Shown piece by piece: positions 1-4,889 of a stretch of DNA of 5,944 nucleotides (its first letter is position 1; each line of letters begins with the position of its first letter). The stretch spans positions 1 through 5,944 of the forward strand of contig JALXCO010000151.1 in assembly GCA_026990885.1 (NCBI GenBank), written 5' to 3'. Both the position numbers and the translations under genes were made by a program. The notes below the pieces were generated by a model. The model had not been told where the DNA came from. It saw only the letters and a list, made by a program, of their open reading frames with translations, and did no database searches. The DNA comes from Desulfurococcales archaeon. Lineage in GTDB: Archaea > Thermoproteota > Thermoprotei_A > Sulfolobales > AG1.

Positions 1-651
1 ACCGTCCAGAAGCTTTCCATAGTATATCACTCTAACGCCAGGCGCATCCTGCGTTTTAGAGATCTCCACCATCCCCCTAGGCCTAACCATCTTGATCCCC
101 TCATTACTCAGCATCTCGGCTAGCTGCTTGAGCTGGAGGAGAGGGTTGTTTGATAGATCTATAACAACCATGATAGCATCCGCATTCCTAGCTAGCCCAA
201 TAACCCTTCTACTCCACACGCTTGATTCAGGCATTATGGAAGGCGTATCTATAAGCTGGAACTGGATATCCTGGTACTGAAGCATCCCCGGTTTAGGCAG
301 TTTCGTCGAGAAAGGAATATCCGAGGGCTCAGCAGACGCGTTGGTAACCTTAGCCAGTATCGATGTCTTACCGCTGTTTGGGAGCCCAAGCATAACTATC
401 TGCGCGGCCCCCTCCCTCTCGATGAAGAACGAGGGACCCCCGGACCCCCGCTTCCTAGACTTCCTCTCCTCGATCTCCTCCTTGAGCTCCGCCATCCTCC
501 TTTTAGCCCAGTACAGGAGGCCCTCCGTCCCCTTGTGCTTGGGTACAGCTGATATGAACTCCTTTAATGCCTGGAGCTTCTCTTCGGGGGTTCTGGCCTC
601 CTGATACTTGGCGAATTTGGCTTTGGCTTCTTGGGGGAGGTTGGTTACCAT
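1..651 (-). CDS. DRG/OBG-type GTP-binding protein, C-terminus outside window
   Basis: The reverse strand is open from ATG at 651 to the window edge (217 codons, no stop), so the gene is partial. Residues 1-70 are charged and helical, followed by a Gly/Lys/Arg linker. A G domain then begins: P-loop GLPNSGKT at residues 89-96, a candidate G2 threonine near 116, then 'KPGML' and the G3 motif DTPS at 135-138, with 'IMVVIDLS' after it. This order (helical N-terminus, G1, PFST, KPGML-like, G3) is that of developmentally regulated GTP-binding proteins, which bind ribosomes or translation factors and usually end in a TGS domain. The NKxD motif and any TGS domain would lie beyond position 1. A purine-rich ribosome binding site 7 bases before the ATG supports the start. 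The gene is divergent from the BtuF-like gene. The family is secure; the exact subfamily is less so. Confidence 0.85.
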   Translation of the reverse strand, partial: MVTNLPQEAKAKFAKYQEARTPEEKLQALKEFISAVPKHKGTEGLLYWAKRRMAELKEEIEERKSRKRGSGGPSFFIEREGAAQIVMLGLPNSGKTSILAKVTNASAEPSDIPFSTKLPKPGMLQYQDIQFQLIDTPSIMPESSVWSRRVIGLARNADAIMVVIDLSNNPLLQLKQLAEMLSNEGIKMVRPRGMVEISKTQDAPGVRVIYYGKLLDG

Positions 652-658
652 TTGTTGA

Positions 659-667
659 CCTTCCTCT
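659..667 (-). promoter_or_regulatory. Shine-Dalgarno site of the DRG-type GTPase gene
   Basis: Read on the minus strand this is AGAGGAAGG, ending 7 bases before the ATG at 651. It contains GAGG, complementary to the usual archaeal 16S rRNA 3' end. It fixes the start of the GTPase gene. An AT-rich stretch at 667-678 could be its TATA box, but it is so close that the transcript would hardly include this site, so the true promoter may lie further upstream. Confidence 0.55.
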
Positions 668-722
668 AAAATATTTATGTTTCGGGGTTTTAGGCTTGTG
701 TGGCTTTTTGCCTATGTGTATT

Positions 723-747
723 ATATATGGATGGGTTATCCATATAT
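723..747. repeat. Perfect 10-bp inverted repeat, possible operator
   Basis: The arms are ATATATGGAT (723-732) and ATCCATATAT (738-747), separated by GGGTT. All ten positions pair. The repeat lies between two divergent genes, 58 bases before the preferred ATG of the BtuF-like gene and 71 bases before the GTPase start. The length and spacing suit binding by a dimeric regulator, and its AT-rich right arm could overlap a TATA element. No T-tract follows it, so a terminator is unlikely. The regulatory role is inferred from symmetry and position only. Confidence 0.5.
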
Positions 748-763
748 TAATTAGGGAGGGAGG

Positions 764-775
764 ATAAATTAAAAT
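764..775 (+). promoter_or_regulatory. TATA-like box before the BtuF-like gene
   Basis: ATAAATTAAAAT is preceded by a purine-rich run (GGGAGGGAGG, 754-763) that resembles a BRE. Initiation about 25 bases downstream of its centre would fall near 795, inside the longer GTG-started reading frame and about 11 bases before the ATG at 806. This is one reason for preferring the ATG. The AT-rich right arm of the inverted repeat (742-752) is an alternative TATA box. Confidence 0.4.
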
Positions 776-805
776 AGATATACCGTGGTAGCGAGAGCTG
801 ATACT

Positions 806-1735
806 ATGGCTGGTAAGGAAGAGGTAAGAAATATAGTTACTACAGAGCCCAGCTCAACAGAGATGGTTGCGTATCTAGACCAGGGTGTTGAGAGAATAGT
901 TGGTGTTAGCGATAAATGCGACTACCCCGCGGAGGTTCTATCTAAACCCAAGGTTGTGAGGAGCCTGATTGATATATCGGAGGATATGTCTTCTAGAGAG
1001 ATTGATCGTGTAATAAGCATGTATAAAAGATCCGGAAAACCCCTGTTCAAGATCGATTGGGGCCTCATATACAGGCTGAACCCAGACCTAATAGTTGGGC
1101 AAACACTATGCGATGTATGTGCGTTCCCCCTAAAGACAGGTTTAGACACTCCTGCTGGAGGGGCGTACACGATAAGTAGGTTTAGGGTTATTAGGGTCGC
1201 CGAGTACAGCCCCCACAGCTTTATGGCTATAGCTACTGAAGCGGTTAGGTTATCAAGGATCATACACAGAGAATCCAGAGCTGAGGGCCTATACCACGAA
1301 TTCAAGAGACTCTATGACGAGCTGGAGGGTCTTGGTAGGGGCGTTAAAACAGCCGTTATCGAGTGGATAGATCCTCTCTACGCTGCTGGCCACTGGATAA
1401 GCGATCTTGTTGAGAGATCGGGATCCAGATCCCTGCTCCCAGCAGGAGAGCCGGGAAGAAGAATAGACGATGAAACTCTGGCAAAATTTGATCCCGATAT
1501 AATAGTTGTTGCCCCATGCGGTTTTGGTATTGAGAGGTCCCTCAGAGAGATCGATGTCCTCACGCGTAAACCATGGTGGAGAAAGCTTAGGGCGGCTAGA
1601 AGAGGAAGCATATATGTTGTTGACTCGGCATATACGGCTAGACCATCACCTAGAACAGCTAGATTCGCTGAGTTCCTGATCGATATATACACAGGGTCCC
1701 AGCCCTCAAGCGAGATAGCTGTGAGGCTCGAGTAG
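806..1735 (+). CDS. BtuF-like (cobalamin-type) substrate-binding-fold protein without signal peptide
   Basis: The protein is 309 residues from ATG 806; a GTG at 785 would add seven residues. ATG is preferred because of the TATA position and because the family's first strand (NIVTTEPSSTE, residues 9-19) is complete without the extension. The two-lobed helical-backbone binding fold of BtuF/FhuD proteins (COG0614) is recognised from CDYP (38-41), PDLIVGQTLCDVC (93-105), EWIDP and GHW (186-197), PDIIVVAPCGF (230-240) and ARPSPR near the C-terminus (278-283). These resemble a subgroup usually annotated as cobalamin-binding proteins. There is no signal peptide, lipobox or membrane segment with either start, so it is probably cytoplasmic. 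It has exactly four cysteines, all in the listed motifs. It lies 11 bases before the AsnB-like gene and is probably cotranscribed. No ABC permease or ATPase gene is nearby, so uptake is not supported. Ligand unknown. Confidence 0.8.
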   Translation: MAGKEEVRNIVTTEPSSTEMVAYLDQGVERIVGVSDKCDYPAEVLSKPKVVRSLIDISEDMSSREIDRVISMYKRSGKPLFKIDWGLIYRLNPDLIVGQTLCDVCAFPLKTGLDTPAGGAYTISRFRVIRVAEYSPHSFMAIATEAVRLSRIIHRESRAEGLYHEFKRLYDELEGLGRGVKTAVIEWIDPLYAAGHWISDLVERSGSRSLLPAGEPGRRIDDETLAKFDPDIIVVAPCGFGIERSLREIDVLTRKPWWRKLRAARRGSIYVVDSAYTARPSPRTARFAEFLIDIYTGSQPSSEIAVRLE

Positions 1736-1737
1736 CT

Positions 1738-1743
1738 GGGTGA
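1738..1743 (+). promoter_or_regulatory. Shine-Dalgarno-like site of the AsnB-like gene
   Basis: GGGTGA begins two bases after the stop of the BtuF-like gene and ends 3 bases before ATG 1747. GGTGA matches the archaeal anti-Shine-Dalgarno pairing. It supports the ATG at 1747 as the start and translation from a shared transcript. Confidence 0.5.
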
Positions 1744-1746
1744 AGG

Positions 1747-2715
1747 ATGATACTGAATACAGACATACATACAGCCCTGAACCTCCTTATAGAGAGAGTG
1801 AAGGATGTATTTGAGAGGTATAGATGCGACTGCATACTCCTGAGTGCGGGTATAGATACATCTTTTCTAGCAACAGTAGCTGTGAGAGAGCTTAGGCATA
1901 GGCTAACCGGTATAGTGGCGCTCTACAGCAGGGGGGTCCCCAAAGACATCTATTGGTCCAATGTCGTTTCCAGGGTTCTCGGCATAGATCTATATACCCA
2001 TATCTTTACGGATACAGAGGCCCTCGATGCCACAGACAGGGTTGTCTCCGTCTTGAAGACTTTTGATCCTATGGAGGTCAGGAACGACATAACTATAGCG
2101 GTAAGCCTCAAGAAGGCCAGGGAGCTGGGGTGTAGATGCATCTATACAGGAGACGCGGGGGACGAGCTCTTCGCCGGATACAGCTATATGGCGGGCATGA
2201 CGTATGGTGAGTTGAGTAGGTATATAAGTGATCTAGCCACATATATGGAGTTCTCATCCCATGCTCTAGACAGCTATTTCGGGGTGGAGGTTGTCTCTCC
2301 ATACAGCGAGGAGGGTGTCAGGGACCTCGCTCTCGAGCTCCCTCCATACTGCAGGATCCCTATAGATGATCCTAGAAGACTGAACAAGTACATACTGAGG
2401 ATATACCTCGAGAAGCAGAACATACCCACATACATTAGAGAGAAGAACCCGATAGAGTATGGATCTAGCTCCACAATGGTTGCTAAACTCTGGGAATCCA
2501 TGGTTAGTGATGAGGACATAGAGAATGTATCGAGATACTTCAGGCCTAGATCTAGGGAGCAGGCCTACCTACTGAAGCGATACCTCGAGCTTGTTGGCTG
2601 GGAGGAGTACAGCGATGTAGCCCGAGAAAAGCCTAGGTGCAGGTACTGCGGCGCACCCTTGCCGAGGCCCAGAAGCAGGTACTGCAGGAGATGCGGCTCC
2701 TATCCGGCCATATAG
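1747..2715 (+). CDS. Asparagine-synthetase-like ATP pyrophosphatase, no glutaminase domain, C-terminal zinc ribbon
   Basis: This 322-residue protein matches the synthetase half of AsnB. It has a PP-loop SAGIDTS (33-39; AsnB usually SGGLDS), GDAGDELFAGY (135-145), a PY pair (185-186) where AsnB has PFLD, and K214/R218 in the conserved KxxLR region, then R230/K232. AsnB adenylates a carboxylate and attacks it with ammonia made by an N-terminal glutaminase domain. That domain and its Cys-2 nucleophile are absent, so the enzyme would need free ammonia, another amine or a partner. The C-terminus carries C298, C301, C313 and C316 in a CxxC-x11-CxxC zinc ribbon with basic residues between, which standard AsnB lacks. 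The start is supported by a Shine-Dalgarno-like site, and the gene follows the BtuF-like gene by 11 bases. Substrate unknown: it may or may not make asparagine. The family call is firm; the function is open. Confidence 0.85.
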   Translation: MILNTDIHTALNLLIERVKDVFERYRCDCILLSAGIDTSFLATVAVRELRHRLTGIVALYSRGVPKDIYWSNVVSRVLGIDLYTHIFTDTEALDATDRVVSVLKTFDPMEVRNDITIAVSLKKARELGCRCIYTGDAGDELFAGYSYMAGMTYGELSRYISDLATYMEFSSHALDSYFGVEVVSPYSEEGVRDLALELPPYCRIPIDDPRRLNKYILRIYLEKQNIPTYIREKNPIEYGSSSTMVAKLWESMVSDEDIENVSRYFRPRSREQAYLLKRYLELVGWEEYSDVAREKPRCRYCGAPLPRPRSRYCRRCGSYPAI

Positions 2716-2754
2716 GGTTTTAGCCCTGGAACCACTAGCTGGATAGATGCACCG

Positions 2755-3144
2755 CTACCTCTCTATGGACGCGCAGTAGTTATCGGTTTCACACACCTCC
2801 ACGTATATAACGCCCTCGATACCGTGCTTCTCGAACATATCCATGAACCACCTGGCCAGCTCCTCGGCGGATGCTATCTTTATGGGTAGCCTCACGTTCT
2901 TCGCGTTGGGGACCTCCTCCTGGTCCTGGGCAAGTATGTATGCATGGTCTAGATCTCTAGATATGTTGTCCAGCATCTCGTACAGCTTATCTAGATCCAT
3001 AACCCATGGGGTTTCACCGTCTCTACAGACCTTAACCCTAACCCTGTAGTTGTGTCCGTGGATATTGGAGCATTTGGCGCTGAGCTCCCTCGGCAGTCTG
3101 TGGCCGGCTATGAATGTGGATGAAACCGATATGCATGTCCTCAT
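2755..3144 (-). CDS. queD: 6-carboxytetrahydropterin synthase (QueD/PTPS family)
   Basis: A complete 129-residue protein, close to the usual length of QueD. Zinc ligands are H15 (AGHRL), H29 and H31 (HGH). The catalytic cysteine is C25 in the CxxxHGH spacing typical of QueD, with D66-H67 in DLDHAYIL and a late glutamate E119 in VEVCETDN. QueD converts dihydroneopterin triphosphate to 6-carboxytetrahydropterin, the second step to preQ0; archaea use preQ0 for archaeosine at position 15 of tRNA. VMDL at 48-51 matches the conserved VxDF region. A Shine-Dalgarno AAGGTG lies 5 bases before the ATG. The gene is convergent with the AsnB-like gene (39-base gap) and divergent from the DUF47 gene. No other archaeosine gene is in the window. 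A role in another pterin pathway is possible, but the CxxxHGH spacing favours QueD. Confidence 0.88.
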   Translation of the reverse strand: MRTCISVSSTFIAGHRLPRELSAKCSNIHGHNYRVRVKVCRDGETPWVMDLDKLYEMLDNISRDLDHAYILAQDQEEVPNAKNVRLPIKIASAEELARWFMDMFEKHGIEGVIYVEVCETDNYCASIER

Positions 3145-3197
3145 GGTAGCACCTTATCATTTTAAATTAGATAAATATATTTAATTATAGATGCTGA
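3145..3197. promoter_or_regulatory. Divergent promoter region between queD and the DUF47 gene
   Basis: The 53-base gap is very AT-rich and holds a perfect 10-base palindrome AAATATATTT at 3173-3182, plus a second TATA-like stretch TTTTAAAT at 3160-3167. The palindrome reads the same on both strands and is about 33 bases from the queD start and 20 from the DUF47 start. It could therefore serve queD with a leader of a few bases. TTTTAAAT fits better for the DUF47 gene, which has no Shine-Dalgarno and may be leaderless or nearly so. Box assignment is by eye. Confidence 0.5.
3150..3155 (-). promoter_or_regulatory. Shine-Dalgarno site of queD
   Basis: Read on the minus strand it is AAGGTG, ending 5 bases before ATG 3144. 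It fixes the queD start. The first residues, MRTCISVSSTFIAGH, form the expected first beta strand leading to zinc ligand H15. Confidence 0.5.
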
Positions 3198-3881
3198 ATG
3201 AAGGATGTTTTGGGCAGGCTTATAAATAGATCTGGGGAGAGCCAGCTTATATCGATGCTTAGGGAGCATGTTGAATCAAGCATAAAGGCCTCAAAGATAA
3301 TAATAGATATACTCAGCGGGTGCTGCAGCTCGATAGCGGATATAGAGAAGATGGCTAACGAGGTGATGCTTCTAGAGAAGAAGGCGGACTCTATAGCTGA
3401 TAAGATAAACAGTATCATAACTAGAGGATCTGTCGCCCCCGCCATCATTAGCGATCTACAGTATATAGTCGATAAAACCGACGATGTGCTGGATGGCCTC
3501 TACTTCATGGGTATGGAGCTCTCGAGGGCCTACAGGCTCGGGATCAATAAGAACAAGATCATAGAGGAGATATATAGGGATATAACCAAGATGATATCTC
3601 TAGCCCAACTCGGAATAGAGAAGCTGTTGGAGCTGTATAGATCCGTCTTCACAGACTATAAGAAGGCAACAGCCATAGTTAAGGATATAGATACCATAGA
3701 GGACAGGATAGACGAGGACAAGAACATGGTTCTGGACAAGATATACTCCCACCACAAGGAGCTCGACGCCATAGAGATGTTCCATCTAATAGAGCTAGTT
3801 AGGGTTGTAGACAGTATAGCCGACGCGACAGAAGACGCTGCGCAATCAACACTAAGGGTTGCCGGTGCTGTATACATGTGA
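3198..3881 (+). CDS. DUF47 family PhoU-like protein, putative phosphate-transport regulator
   Basis: The 227-residue product is almost all helical and charged, as expected for DUF47 (COG1392), a relative of PhoU that forms a helical bundle. A metal-binding type ExxxDxxxD motif is at E60, D64 and D68 (LEKKADSIAD). Further acidic repeats follow in VDKTDDVLD, in IEDRIDEDK and in the last helix, VRVVDSIADATEDA. There is no signal peptide or membrane segment, so it is cytoplasmic. It lies 43 bases before the PiT-family gene; DUF47 and PiT are commonly adjacent in archaea and bacteria, which suggests control or support of that transporter. There is no Shine-Dalgarno before ATG 3198, and TATA-like boxes lie close upstream, so the transcript may be nearly leaderless. 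The family call is firm; the regulatory role is inferred from context. Confidence 0.88.
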   Translation: MKDVLGRLINRSGESQLISMLREHVESSIKASKIIIDILSGCCSSIADIEKMANEVMLLEKKADSIADKINSIITRGSVAPAIISDLQYIVDKTDDVLDGLYFMGMELSRAYRLGINKNKIIEEIYRDITKMISLAQLGIEKLLELYRSVFTDYKKATAIVKDIDTIEDRIDEDKNMVLDKIYSHHKELDAIEMFHLIELVRVVDSIADATEDAAQSTLRVAGAVYM

Positions 3882-3924
3882 ACCTCGTGTGTTGAGGCCG
3901 CTAAAGCTTGATCGATGAATAATC

Positions 3925-4848
3925 ATGCTGACAGAACCCTACCAGCTGGCGGCCCTAGCTTCTATACTGAGCTTCATAACGATCGCTAATAACGCATCGA
4001 TAATAACCGGGCCCCTAATAAATTCTGGATACCGGATATCCATATCTAAAATAATAGCCTCCGCATCTGTTGCTGCAGGATCAATAATCTATGGGGCATT
4101 GATGAAACCCCCATACGACTGCGGGAGCCTGTCAGATGTTCAAGATGTAGCCGTAACGATCTATCTATCAACGCTCATACCATTCATCATAGCTACAGCG
4201 ATGAAGATACCGTTCTCGCTGTCGATGGCCATCATATCCGCGGTTATAGGATCGAGCATAGTTTATGGAAGAGACATATACCCCTGGCTAGCCAGCATCG
4301 CCTCGCTCTGGCTTCTTTCAGCTGTTCTAGCCGTGGTGGCTGGGCTCTATATATATAGGCTCCTGTCGAGCATCGGCTCGAGGCTAGGTATAGCTAGGGT
4401 GCTCTCGATATCCAGGATAGGTGTTTTAGCGTCTTCAGCCTCCTTAGGGGTTCTCCTAGGAGCCAACAACGTGGGGTTCATAAGCAGCATATCATGCCAC
4501 AGCTTCCTTCCGGCTGTAGCGGCTGCTGGTGGTCTAGCTATAGTCTTTTCCAACATAACCCTGCTTGAAGGGTTATTCAGGATGGTGTCTGTAAGGTATG
4601 TATCTGTACTATCTATACAGCTATCCCTCATCCTATTCACTCTAGCCGCAACTCTTTTGGGGTTGCCGGCTTCCCTGGTGTATATACAGGTGTTTACGCT
4701 GGTTGGCTATAGATTGGCTACTCTCCTATCTATAGGTTTCAGGGAGCTCATGTTCAGGGTTCTTGCTGTATGGGTTCTCTCTATAGCTTCCTCGATTATG
4801 GCCAGCATTGCTTTAAGCATCTATATAAATCTTACATATATGGGTTGA
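3925..4848 (+). CDS. PiT-family inorganic phosphate transporter homologue with altered signatures
   Basis: A very hydrophobic 307-residue protein with about nine or ten membrane segments, at the short end for the family. It shows the two-fold repeat of PiT transporters, which carry phosphate with Na+ or H+ through two GANDxANA signatures. The copies here are ANNASIITG (21-29) and GANNVGFI (179-186), about 159 residues apart; in both the Asp of the ND pair is Asn and the second Asn is lost. Repeat structure, size and the preceding DUF47 gene support the family, but substrate and ion coupling could differ. The first in-frame ATG after an upstream stop is 3925. No clear Shine-Dalgarno is seen. 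The 43-base gap after the DUF47 gene holds no obvious TATA box, so the two are probably cotranscribed. Confidence 0.82.
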   Translation: MLTEPYQLAALASILSFITIANNASIITGPLINSGYRISISKIIASASVAAGSIIYGALMKPPYDCGSLSDVQDVAVTIYLSTLIPFIIATAMKIPFSLSMAIISAVIGSSIVYGRDIYPWLASIASLWLLSAVLAVVAGLYIYRLLSSIGSRLGIARVLSISRIGVLASSASLGVLLGANNVGFISSISCHSFLPAVAAAGGLAIVFSNITLLEGLFRMVSVRYVSVLSIQLSLILFTLAATLLGLPASLVYIQVFTLVGYRLATLLSIGFRELMFRVLAVWVLSIASSIMASIALSIYINLTYMG

Positions 4849-4860
4849 CGGCTAAAACAT

Positions 4861-4868
4861 AATTTATT
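4861..4868 (+). promoter_or_regulatory. TATA-like box before the terminal membrane protein gene
   Basis: AATTTATT lies in the 41-base gap after the PiT gene, centred about 25 bases before ATG 4890. That spacing would place transcription initiation at or next to the ATG, giving a leaderless message. No Shine-Dalgarno is present in the gap, which agrees with this. Placement is by eye. Confidence 0.4.
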
Positions 4869-4889
4869 TCTAACCACATTAATTAATTG

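Noticed and set aside
92..767. Plus-strand open frames at 92-280, 341-604 and 567-767
   Set aside because: The first two are antisense to the GTPase gene with its P-loop and DTPS motifs. The third begins inside that gene and has no family signal or start signals.
922..1770. Two long open frames on the minus strand (922-1305 and 1378-1770) within the BtuF-like gene
   Set aside because: They lie opposite a gene with clear family motifs, their translations are Ser/Leu/Ile-rich with no recognisable domain, and neither has a ribosome binding site. They are antisense shadows.
2714..2727. Small hairpin AGGG/CCCT between the convergent AsnB-like and queD genes, as a terminator
   Set aside because: The stem is only 4 bp and overlaps the stop codon, and no clear T-tract follows on either strand.
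1747..3144. Reading the PP-loop protein as QueC or an archaeosine enzyme because queD is next to it
   Set aside because: Its motifs (GDAGDELFAGY, KxxLR) are those of AsnB, not QueC, and the genes are convergent, so adjacency does not imply a shared operon.
3883..3897. CCTC/GAGG hairpin between the DUF47 and PiT genes as an attenuator
   Set aside because: Four base pairs with a 7-base loop is too weak to support a regulatory call in a 43-base gap.
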